DNA of 64,000 nt from Protopterus annectens (taxonomy: Eukaryota; Chordata; Ceratodontiformes; Protopteridae). The stretch spans positions 1,505,410,310 to 1,505,474,309 of the forward strand of contig NC_056744.1 of assembly GCF_019279795.1 (NCBI RefSeq), written 5' to 3'. The notes beneath the pieces are model-generated. The model was not told the DNA's origin. It was given only the letters and a program-made list of their open reading frames with translations, and searched no databases. The position numbers were made by a program, and so were the translations under genes. Positions 11,252 through 20,344 of the stretch are shown piece after piece. Position 1 is the stretch's first letter, and each line of letters opens with the position of its first letter.

Positions 11252-11352
11252 GGACTGCAGCAATGGAGATCCTCGAACATCTACATTTATGGTAGGTACA
11301 AAACTGCACTATGTTCTTCGTCTCCCATTGCTGCAGTCCTTACATATGGGTA
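11252..11352. repeat. DIRS 1 internal complementary region
   Basis: Bases 11252-11310 are the reverse complement of the left end (10979-11037). Bases 11311-11352 are the reverse complement of the right end (16321-16362). The point between 11310 and 11311 is therefore the circle junction GAAGAACAT|AGT. In the DIRS replication model this region templates the joining of the two ends. Confidence 0.92.
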
Positions 11353-11391
11353 GAATCCCAGAGCAACGGAAAAAAAAGGGGGGCTGGCCAA

Positions 11392-12546
11392 CTAAATAGC
11401 ATTAGGAGCTGCTAACATGCCCTGTAAGATTGCAGTGGCAAACCCAGCCCTAGACCTAGAATAAAGAGGTAAATGATAATGCTTTGTAAAGGTATGTACA
11501 GAACTCCAAGTAGCTGCCTCTAGAATGTCTTTAGTAGCTACCCCTCTCAAAAAAGCAGTAGAGGTGGCCGTAGCCCTAGTAGAATGAGGCCTGATCCCAA
11601 CTGGAACATCCTTTCCATGATGAGAGTAACAAAAAGCAATGCAATGGCCAATCCACTTGGAAATAGTTTGTTTCGAGACAGCTTTCCCTTGAGAAGTCAA
11701 AGCAAAAGAAACAAATAATTGTTGAGATCTTCTGAACTCTTTGGTTCTGCTCAAATAATACCTTAACTGCCTATGTACATCCAAAGAATGCAAAACTTTT
11801 TCCCCTTCATTTTGGGGGTTAGCATAAAAAGTAGGCAAATGTATAGATTGGTTCAATGCCACATTAGAAATCACTTTAGGCAGAAAAGTAGGATTAGTAC
11901 GTAAGGAAACTCTGTCCTTGTGGAAAATCAGAAAAGGTTCCACTGCCATGAGGGCCTGTAATTCAGATACCCTTCTAGCAGAAGTAACAGCCAACAAAAA
12001 AGCAGTCTTCCAAGACAACAACTTCAATTCAGCTGTAGCTGCAGGTTCAAAAGGAGGCAGAGTCAGCTTTTCCAAAACAAAATTAAGATCCCAGGCAGGA
12101 GTAGGAGCCCTCCGTGAGGGTCTTATATTCTTTGCCCCTCTAAGAAACTGTTTAACCAATGGATGTGAAAATAAAGGAGGGTCACAATCATAGTGAGCAG
12201 AAATAGCTGCAGCATGCACTTTTACAGAAGAGAAGGACAAACCCTTGTCCAATAAAATAGTCAAATATTGCAATGTACAACTCAAATTAGGCAATTTGAC
12301 ATCAAAGCCTTTAGCTGAACTCCAAAGTAAAAATCTCTTCCATTTATCAGCATAAACCTTTCGAGTACTAGGTCGCCTGGCTTCCAAAATAACATCCAAA
12401 ACTTGTTGAGGGAGCTGAAGGCCCTCCTTCTCTAAAACAGAATGCGCCAGGCTGTCAGGTGTAGAGATTGCACCCTGGATTGAGAAAATGATTGTTTTCC
12501 TGAGACAATAAGAGAGGAATCTGTGGTAATGGCCAAGGTGTTCCAT
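11392..12546 (-). CDS. DIRS 1 tyrosine recombinase
   Basis: The 384-residue protein integrates the circular element DNA. An N-terminal core-binding domain has LEARRPSTRKVYADKWKRF (about residues 54-72). The catalytic domain shows the first Arg in TSARRVSEL (about 190), the H-x-x-R box in RPHSTRA (about 320) and the nucleophile Tyr in HTFTKHYHL (about 355). All expected catalytic positions I can see are present and the frame is open. It overlaps the end of pol by 92 bp in another frame, as in other DIRS elements. The start at 12546 is the first ATG in frame; a later start is possible. This is the only intact coding region recognised in the window. Confidence 0.92.
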   Translation of the reverse strand: MEHLGHYHRFLSYCLRKTIIFSIQGAISTPDSLAHSVLEKEGLQLPQQVLDVILEARRPSTRKVYADKWKRFLLWSSAKGFDVKLPNLSCTLQYLTILLDKGLSFSSVKVHAAAISAHYDCDPPLFSHPLVKQFLRGAKNIRPSRRAPTPAWDLNFVLEKLTLPPFEPAATAELKLLSWKTAFLLAVTSARRVSELQALMAVEPFLIFHKDRVSLRTNPTFLPKVISNVALNQSIHLPTFYANPQNEGEKVLHSLDVHRQLRYYLSRTKEFRRSQQLFVSFALTSQGKAVSKQTISKWIGHCIAFCYSHHGKDVPVGIRPHSTRATATSTAFLRGVATKDILEAATWSSVHTFTKHYHLPLYSRSRAGFATAILQGMLAAPNAI

Positions 12547-14400
12547 GAATTAAGCTCCTCAACAGAGGGTACCAATGCTGACGAGGCCAATCCGGTGCTA
12601 TAAGTATCATGCAAGGTTTGTCCCTCCTGACTTTCAACAGTACCTTTGGAAGAAGAGGCAAAGGAGGGAAAGCATACACGTGAAGGTTGCTCCAACTGAA
12701 GGATAGTGCATCTATTTTCCAGGCTTTTGGATGAAACAGCCTTGTGCAAAACAGTGGCAGTTGGAAATTCAGAGGAGAAGCGAACAGATCTATGTCTGGA
12801 GTTCCCCAAGCCATGGTCAACTGAAGAAATACCTAAGGGTCCAACTTCCATTCGTGAGGATCCACAATCTGTCTGCTCAGAACATCTGCTAAAGAATTTT
12901 GTGCTCCTGGCAGAAACTGTGCTCGAAGAGTGATGTGCAGATTCAAAGCAGTTTCCCATAACAGCATTGCTTGTCTGCAAAGAGGGTAAGAATGAGTTCC
13001 CCCCTGCTTGTTGATGTACCACATGACAGTTGTGTTGTCTGTTCGAATCAACACCAGTCCTGGTCGAAGTAGGCCCTTGAATCCTTCCAAAGCAAATTGA
13101 ACTGCCAGCATCTCTTTCATGTTGATATGCAAGTGAAGTAGCTCTGGGGGCCAAAGGTCTTGAATCCATTTTCCTTTGAAATGAGCTCCCCAGGCTGACT
13201 CCGAGGCGTCTTTCGTTAATATCTGACTTGCCTCTGGTTGGGTCTCAGAGAGTCCTTTGTTTAGGTGACATTCCTGAGCCCACTACAGAAATTCTTTCTG
13301 AATGCAAGGTAGAATCCGAATGACAGTGTCCAAATCGTGGCTGTGTTGAGTCCAAACGCTTTTGAGATACCATTGTAGCTTCCTCATATGCAGTTTGGCA
13401 TTGGGAAGTACTAGAATGCAAGATGCCATGAACCCCAAGGCTTGAAGGACTGTCCTTGCAGTCAGCCTGGACATTACTGATAGCTGTTGGAAGTATAGGT
13501 GAAGATTTCTTTGTTTGTCTGGGGTAAGAAATGCCATCTGAGCAGCTGTATTCAGTCTTACACCCAGAAAACACATCTCTTGTGAGGGTACTAGACTGGA
13601 CTTTATTTCGTTCACAGAATACCCTAGGCATCTTAAAACTGTCATTACATACTGCAGATGTTGAAGAAGTTCGTGCTTGCCTTGAGCCAGAATCAAACAG
13701 TCGTCCAGATAAGGATAAATTTGAATTCCTGTTAGTCGGAGAAAAGCTATTACTGGAGCCAGGACTTTTGTGAATACCCTGGGTGCAGTAGACAAGCCAA
13801 AGGGCAATGCAGAGAACTGATAATGCAAATTCCCATTCCGAAATCTCAGGAATTTCCTGCAACTGGGCCTGATAGGAATGTGAAGATAGGCCTCTTTGAG
13901 ATCCAGAGTCACCATCCAGTGATCTTTGCCCAGCATAGGTAACAGCTGTTGCAGTGTTAACATCTTGAATTTTGGAATTTCCAGAAAGGTGCTTAGAATG
14001 GACAAATCCAGAATTGGTCTCCAAGTATTTCCCTTCTTTGGCACTAAGAAAAGACGGGAATAAAACCCTGTGCCTCTTTCTGCAGAAGGTACTTCCTGTA
14101 TAGCTCCCAACTGAAGCAGAGAAGAAATTTGTGCCTGTGCTTCCAGTCTTTGCTGATGAGGCACATCCGGCATACCTTTGAAAGGAGGGAATGTGTGAAA
14201 ATAAAATTTGTAGCCTCGATTTATTATGTCCAATACCCATTTGTCTTGGGTAACCAAATGCCAATTCCTTTTGAAAAGTCCCAGTTTTCCTCCTAGAGGA
14301 GCTGCCAGCAAGGCAGAGTCCGGCAGCTGAAGACCCAGGTCATTGGGTCTGTTTCCGAAAGGACTGACCCCTGCCCTCCCCAGCAGAAGGGGTAGAAGAA
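12455..14400 (-). pseudogene. DIRS 1 pol: reverse transcriptase, RNase H, methylase-like C-terminal domain; two in-frame TAG stops
   Basis: One frame runs the whole way. RT marks are GAIQEVP, FLVPKKGNTWRPILDLS, LDLKEAYLHIPI, ALPFGLSTAPRVFTK and the YLDD box (IYPYLDDCLIL). RNase H marks are DNTTVMWYINKQGG and LADVLSRQ. The last domain (12820-12455) has TPDIDLFAS, YAFPPLPLLPKVLLKV and LIAPDWPRQHW. I take it for the Dam-like methylase domain of DIRS pol, with AFPP where Dam enzymes have D/NPPY; this is inference. TAG stops at 13283-13285 and 12833-12835 each replace a Trp codon that is TGG in the second DIRS element. No frameshift is seen. Confidence 0.9.
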
Positions 14401-14445
14401 CTCAAAGTCCTAGAAGTAACAGGGCCCTGAGAGGAAGCCCTACCT

Positions 14446-16045
14446 CTACCTCGACCTGCCCCTAGATTGATAATCCGAAGAGGGGAAAGACCATCCCTTA
14501 GCAGGCCAATTCCTACTGAACTTAGGGGGCTGAACCTGTAAAAAGTCCTTAACTGTCTGCATAGACTTAACTTTTTCCTCCATTTTTTTCAAAACTGATT
14601 CTACTGGAGGGCCAAAAAGAACATCAGATTGCAGAGGAGCATCCATAATTCGAGCCTTAACAGGCTCTGACAAGGTCTGATCTTTAAGCCAGGCATGCCT
14701 GCGAACAACTGAACTAGTAGCAGCCACCCTGGAAGAAGCACTGCAAAGAATGCTTACCAACTTGGTCTGAAGCATGCACTAAATCCTGAAGCTCTTTACA
14801 TTCAATACCTTCAGCTAAAGCATCAACTTTACATTTCAATTGGCCCAGCAGATAATTTTGATACCTGAGCATATGAAACTGACAATTTAAAGCTCTCATA
14901 GCCAAAGTAGAAGAGGTATACAGTTTTTTACCCCACCTATCCAAGGCCCCAGCATCCTTGTCCAGAGGAACTGGATTCTTAACCACAGAAGCCCTAACAC
15001 CTTTGGGGCCTTGAGTAATAGTTTCTGGATCAGCCCTAGGACTCTTATATAAGTACTTGTGAGCTTCCGGAACCCTGTAGTATCTATCTGGTTTAACCGG
15101 GGCAGGAGGCAGAGAATCTGGGTTAAGGGCAGCCTCAGAAAATACATCCTGAACAACATCCAGTACAGGGGGAATAGCCAAGGGCCTATGCTGAGGCAAA
15201 AACAAGAATTCCCTTAGCCTTTTACGAGAATCAGAATAATCCTTGCCCTCCCATTTGAAATGTTCCCTCATGGAATGCAAAGTCTCAGAGAAAGAAAAAT
15301 CTTCTGGAGGGGACGCAGAGGGAGTAGTGTCCTCAGCCTCCGAATCAGAATAAGGAGGGAAATCCTGAAGTTCTTCCACAGAGGAATCTGACTCATTGGA
15401 AGACTGAACCAAACCCTCCAACTCTGTCTCTACCCTGGGCCTCTTTGCAGGGGAGGGCATAGAACCCCTAATTAAAGTAATCAAATCTTCAGCCACCTTT
15501 AACATGTGCTTCCTAGGAGCTGAACCCTGGGGACTAGCACCAGCAGGGGCAGACTTAGATTTAGAATGGCTTTTGCTTTGAGAAGGAGGAGGCCTAACTA
15601 CCCTATGAGGGGAGGGAACCACTGACATCTGAGAAGCACCCTCAGCCTGGCCTAACACAGGAGAAGCCACTTCCTGAAGTAACAAAGGCTTCCCTTGAGA
15701 CTCAGGTAAACTTTCAGAAGGAGCCGCTGAAGTAGTCAGTGGTTCTACAGAACCGGCGTCCGGAGTGGACGACTCATCCTGTTTGGACCGCAAAGACTTC
15801 TCTTTGCGTTTCTTAGAAGAACCAGGCGTCGGAGAATCCGACGGCATGTTGTAATTACAACGTTTACCAAACACAAGCCTAGCACAGTCCAACCGACGTT
15901 TAATAGTACGCTTGTTAAAAGTAGCACAAAAGCGACACCCAACAACGTCGTGCTCAGGCCCTAAACAAGGAATACAGAGTGAATGGTAATCCCTATGAGG
16001 AATCTGTTTCCCACAAGAAATACAGTTATTAACTTTTTCTGACAT
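14446..16045 (-). pseudogene. DIRS 1 gag-like ORF1, frameshifted near its 3' end
   Basis: The structural protein starts at ATG 16045 with MSEKVNNC. A Cys/His cluster of three CxxC pairs follows within the first 40 residues (CISCG, CIPC, CRFC), typical of DIRS ORF1. A Ser/Pro/Lys-rich middle comes next, then an acidic stretch (EEL...DSEAEDTTPSASPPEDFSF) and a conserved C-terminal half. The frame closes at 14714 after VGKHSLQC. The homologous end RRHAWLKDQ...MQTVKDFLQV continues in another frame to 14446, so a small indel lies near 14735-14760. The second DIRS keeps a longer sequence at that place. Confidence 0.85.
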
Positions 16046-16189
16046 CCGTCAATACTGAGGCAAGAAAAAGACAAAAGTGTCCCCAACGGGGTACTTAGCC
16101 CAACTTGGTCTCTGGTCTGAAACTCGAAAACCGACAATTCCAGAACGCCGAACGGCACTCGCAAATGCTGCTTCTGCTTAGGACCACGC

Positions 16190-16362
16190 GGCAAGAAAGA
16201 CTAAGGTAATGGCGTCGGTCATGCACATTTGCACTGGCACGTACTGACGTCAGTCTCGGGCGCCGATGACCGACGCCGGTTCTAGCCCTTTGGTATTCGG
16301 GCCGATTGTGGACAGCGGAATACCCATATGTAAGGACTGCAGCAATGGGAGACGAAGAACAT
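16190..16362 (-). repeat. DIRS 1 terminal repeat at 5' end of element
   Basis: Inverted copy of the repeat at 11022-11181. The outermost 42 bases, 16321-16362, recur inverted at 11311-11352. Unlike the second DIRS element, no TATA box is seen in this terminal repeat. Confidence 0.92.
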
Positions 16363-19002
16363 CAGAGCATGTGCTAAGTTTTTACCTAAAAAGAACACTT
16401 ATTCAAGTGAGTTAAATATTGTGCAAGGCACTACTAAGGATGATGTGGGGGTTGTTGAAGGCACTGAGGGATAGGCAGGTATCCCTTTAGAGAGACCTCC
16501 TTTGAAGAGATCCCCAGAATTTAGAATTTAGACACACATCCCTCATATGCACAGACAACATGCAATTGGCAGTCACACTGGAAACACAAAGGGAAGGGGA
16601 ACAAGAAGAAATGGACTTAGGTCATACTAGTATGCCTGTTAGTTTAGGCTGTAACACCATTATGAATATCAATGGCTGTGTGCATTCATTTAACAACTTT
16701 CATGTTTTGATTATGTTCGTTTAGTCATTTCCAAGAGTTTTACCTTTGCCCCTGCTAGAAAAGGGAAATTGACTGAGACGTTACTTGACACCAAGCTATT
16801 CATTAAGAATTTAAATTTGAAAGAACTTTATAAAGACCATGATGTTTCACTTCACTTTCAGACACTGGATACTAAGACTGTGATTTCCATGAAGAGTACG
16901 TTTAACCCACTTCTGCGCACAGTGCTGTCCAATTTTGATGTTTGACTTGAGAATGAGTTGAAACATTTTTTTCAAATCTAAAAGATGCTCATGTGACAAC
17001 TTAAGTCAGGAAGAAAAATATGTTTTACATATGTTAAATCATAACAAGGAGCCAAGGATTATGAAGCCAGATTATGGGGGTGGGGTGGTATTAATGACAC
17101 ATTGGAACTATATGGGGAAAATGTTACATATCTTAACCGAAGAAGGTAGATATTGTCAGGTCTCTAGCAATGAGATCAAAATAGCGTACAAAAAGATAGA
17201 CATTATTTTGGAAGATAATCTCTTGCAAGGCATGATTGATACAAATTGCACAATTTCCTACAAGCAAAAATACCACTAATCCCAGGAATCTTGGGGAATC
17301 CCCAAGGTTGATAACTTACAGAATGCCCCACTGAGGCCAATTGAAGCATCAACTGGCTCAAAAACACAACCCTTGGCCATGTTTATTGACTCTAAGCTAA
17401 AGCCATTTTAAAGGACTACACCAACACATCTTAATAGATTCTTGGGATTTCCTGACTAAGGCAGGGCAGGTTCCCTTTGATGCCAACTATATCTTAATGG
17501 TCATAGATGTTAAAGATCTTTTCTCAGTTATACTCCACCAAACAGGTTTAACCTGGTTTGAAGTAGTTTTGACCGAGTTGGAGTTTTTGAATGCCAACAA
17601 CTTTAGGCTGATTTTGGAAAACATGGAATTTATTTTGGACAACAATTTTATCTATTTTCATGGTGAATATTATTATTAACAACTGGATGGGGTAGCAGGG
17701 CGCAGTATGTGCCCCAATTTTAGCTAATTCAGTACTCCTTTATTGGGAGACACATTTTGTGTTTATCAGTGATTTTTCAAAAATATTTGTGCCTATTACC
17801 ATTATTTGGATGACATTTTTGTGTTGTGGGATGGTACACCTGAGTCAACCACAATTTTATGCAATTTTTACACTCCACTACCAGTTTCCTGTCCTTTACC
17901 AGTTCAGTTGACACTGCGTCTATTGCATACCTAGATGTACCTATTTCTAAAGATACAGAAAAAAGTGAATATGTGTCTCAAATACACAGAAAAGTATGCT
18001 TTTCAAATTCATACTTACACTTCAAAGGTAACCACACCCTCCCCCAAAAAAGAATATTATGAAGTGTCAAATGGTGAGGGCAGCACGGATGACTTCTAAT
18101 GATCAGGTTCTGAGTAGGGAACTAGAATTTATCGAGAGCTTAAATTTTGGCTCGAGCTTATCGCAAACTTCTTATTGATAATACCAAGAAGGAAATTATG
18201 AATGGTTTGGGATTTAAATATTACCCCTTGATTAGGGGTAAGCCTGCTCCCAACAATATTACTGCTATGACAGCTGACATTCAGAAGACCTTGGAAATAG
18301 GGGTAACACAAGATGTTTACCCTTTAGACAGAGGTACCTCTAGAACCAAGGATAAATACTGTATGTTAGGGTATAACCAAGATTTTCTGCAAATCAAAGA
18401 AATTATTCTTAAGTTCTGGAATATGTTTGCCATGATGCCCAACACTCTCTCCATTTTTCAATATTCCTTTAAGGTTAGTTATAGGAGAAGTGCCAAACTT
18501 AAAAACTTGTTTGAGAATGCGTCACAAGTCAATAACTTCACACCACACAAAAATAAGGGTACTTTCAGGATGGGGCAGTTGTTCACAGTGTTGGATGGTG
18601 GTTAATATCAGTGAGATATTTTTACCAAGCTTGGATAAGTTTATTCCTACCGATGGACACCACAATTGTGCCTCTAAAAGAATAGTATACATGGCAAATT
18701 GTACCATCTGTTATCCATTCTATATAGGCAAGACTGAGAGATGTTTTAGACAGAGAATATATGAGCACAGGGGCAAAGACACCAATGCCCTGTACAGACA
18801 TTGTTTAGTTTGTCCCTCAGTCAAATTTAAATTCTGGGTGATACAGAAAGTTCAGATTCCAGAAAGGTGTGGTGATTGGGAAACCAGGTTGGAATATCAA
18901 GAGATGATATGGCAAATGTTTTTTGATGCCTGTGTAAACCCTGGTTTAAATGACCACCTTTCTATAGTTCCTGCCTTGAAACTGAAAGCAAACATTTTAT
19001 AA
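16363..19002 (+). pseudogene. PLE 1 reverse transcriptase and GIY-YIG endonuclease, decayed
   Basis: PLE proteins join a telomerase-related RT to a GIY-YIG endonuclease. RT marks read across several frames are EEKYVLHMLNHNKEPRIMKP (about 17011-17070), GGGVVLM, VIDVKDLF (17500-17523), the catalytic YLDD at 17803-17814 inside HYLDDIFVLWDG, and AYLDVPISKDTEK (about 17920-17960). The connector has TPHKNKGTFRMG (about 18540-18575). The endonuclease frame (18490-19002) has IVYMANCTICYPFYIGKTER with the Y...YIG core, then RQRIYEH. At least six stops or shifts are present. The protein end at 19002 looks natural. Confidence 0.8.
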
Positions 19003-19240
19003 CATCTTTGTTGTCATGTTTAAGAGATCCTATATACCTTTGTAAATAATATTGGTGTACATTTATTTTTGTAAATATTTTTACTAAATTGTGCTGTGTA
19101 TGTGTTTATATATGGTAAACAAGAGTACACAAGTTTTTGTGATGTTTCTTTAAAATGTCAAACATTGCATAAGTAACTTACAGCCACTCACATTCAGGAT
19201 ATGATTATTTTTAACAGTTTGCTTGTGACAACACACCATT

Positions 19241-19269
19241 CTGATGAAGTTTCCGTGGGAGAATTGAAA
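19241..19269 (+). ncRNA. Hammerhead-ribozyme-like core in PLE 1 3' UTR
   Basis: CTGATGA is followed by a stem of eight positions with one mismatch (AAGTTTCC, loop GTG, GGAGAATT), then GAAA and GCACTTA. This order (CUGANGA, stem II, GAAA, short stem III) is the hammerhead layout known from PLE terminal repeats. Stem I pairing is weak here. Confidence 0.45.
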
Positions 19270-19503
19270 GCACTTAATTTGGTGTGGATATTTTGTATTA
19301 AACTGTATACCATATTGCTTTGGCTTGGCTTTTTCTTCACCTAGAGGTGTATGAATGTTTTCTGGCTTTCTTTTCTGCACTGCTGCATCATAGCCTGTTA
19401 TTATATGTTCTCAACATGGAAGCCAAGATTCACTTCTTGAGCTTCAGTCTTGAGGTGCATTTCTTGACATCTATGTCTCTATGTCTCACATATATAATAA
19501 TAT

Positions 19504-19924
19504 AAAGAAAAAACCTCTGGTATCCCACCACAGCAAAAATCCACCACAATAGAGTCCTGTGTCAAACAGCAAACAAATTTAATGAAGAAAGTAAAAACAG
19601 CATTAAAATTCCATAGTGATAAAATGATAAGCGCTTTCAGCTATTTAGCCTTCTTCAGATAGTTATCTTTTGGTAGCAATGCCTAATATTTACACTAAAA
19701 ACTAACCAATAAGGTTTAAAATCAATTAACTTCTAAACCAATCATGTCAATTCATTCTTAGTCTTTATTAGAATACCCAATAATCTTTCTTTGCACTACT
19801 AAGTAGCCAATAGCGATGATTTAAAATTGGCGCCAAAATATGCTAATATACTATGTTGGCCCATCCTACTTCAGCTATATGCTAATATGCACTTCTCTGC
19901 CTAGATTTTTACTGGCTATAAGTA
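19504..19924 (-). mobile_element. PLE terminal repeat (solo-like), minus orientation
   Basis: About 420 bp match 25007-25432 in inverted orientation with scattered differences. Read on the minus strand it starts TACTTATAGCCAGTAAAAA and ends ACCAGAGGTTTTTTCTTT. It carries a hammerhead-like core (19635-19658). No coding part is attached. Confidence 0.7.
19635..19658 (-). ncRNA. Hammerhead-like core in PLE terminal repeat
   Basis: On the minus strand the core is CTGAAGA, then A, then GGCT-AAAT-AGCT, then GAAA, followed by GCGCTTATC. TTATC could pair with GATAA about 10 bases upstream as part of stem I. Confidence 0.5.
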
Positions 19925-20116
19925 CCAAATGTATCATTCCAATGAATTTAGTTTTAGATAGCTTCCCTGTTTCCACTTTGCTGCCATCCAGTGGACAAAG
20001 TGCAATGCTAGCTTTTTTAAAAATGTTTTCAAAAGCATTTGTTTTATTTTTCTTTGTTTGTCATATATAAACTTACTATAATTAACTTTAACTAACAGGT
20101 CACCTTTCTGGAATTT

Positions 20117-20129
20117 ATATATATATATA

Positions 20130-20182
<53 letters not shown>

Positions 20183-20184
20183 CA

Positions 20185-20230
<46 letters not shown>
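20117..20230. repeat. (AT)n microsatellite
   Basis: Near-pure AT dinucleotides for about 114 bp, with a few interruptions. The CR1-like LINE tail follows directly. A shorter AT run at about 24620-24640 lies at the other end of that LINE. Confidence 0.97.
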
Positions 20231-20232
<2 letters not shown>

Positions 20233-20254
20233 TTCATAGGTTCATAGGTTCATA

Positions 20255-20289
20255 CTAGGCTATCTGCCCAAGGGCATTTATAAGCCTAG
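20255..20289 (-). other. Terminal stem-loop of CR1-like LINE
   Basis: A 7-bp perfect stem (AGCCTAG/CTAGGCT) encloses a second short stem (ATGCCC with GGGCA). The same structure ends copies at 1846-1880, 53655-53689 and 36184-36220. Such 3' hairpins are recognised by the RT in stringent-type LINEs; here that role is inferred. Confidence 0.6.
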
Positions 20290-20344
20290 CCCATAGTTAT
20301 GTGGCTTTCGCCACCCCTTTAGTTTGAATAAAAACTATGCCTAT

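Larger units (their letters stand above)
10979..16362 (-). mobile_element. DIRS-type tyrosine-recombinase retrotransposon (DIRS 1), complete by structure
   Basis: The 5,384-bp element runs on the minus strand: terminal repeat (16362-16190), gag, RT/RNase H/C-terminal domain, tyrosine recombinase, internal complementary region (11352-11252), terminal repeat (11181-10979). It has inverted rather than direct terminal repeats and shows no target-site duplication. Both are DIRS marks, because the element integrates by recombinase as a circle. The boundaries come from the internal complementary region, which copies both extreme ends joined together. It interrupts PLE 1 after GEEYAEK. Confidence 0.95.
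10700..19503 (+). mobile_element. Penelope-like element (PLE 1), split by a DIRS insertion
   Basis: The left piece, about 10700-10978, encodes the N-terminal part. The DIRS element occupies 10979-16362. The right piece, 16363 to about 19503, holds the RT, the GIY-YIG domain and the 3' UTR. The 5' limit is not sharp; I place it a little before the first open frame at 10752. Without the DIRS, the PLE would be about 3.4 kb, usual for the group. Confidence 0.82.

Noticed and set aside
10979..11295. Longer PLE or novel protein frames reading through 10980-11295
   Set aside because: They run into the DIRS terminal repeat and internal complementary region, which are non-coding.
12432..13169. 245-residue Ser-rich minus-strand open frame
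   Set aside because: It is an alternative frame of RNase H and the methylase-like domain of DIRS 1 pol.
19934..20185. Open frame rich in YI repeats on the minus strand
   Set aside because: It is translation of the AT microsatellite.
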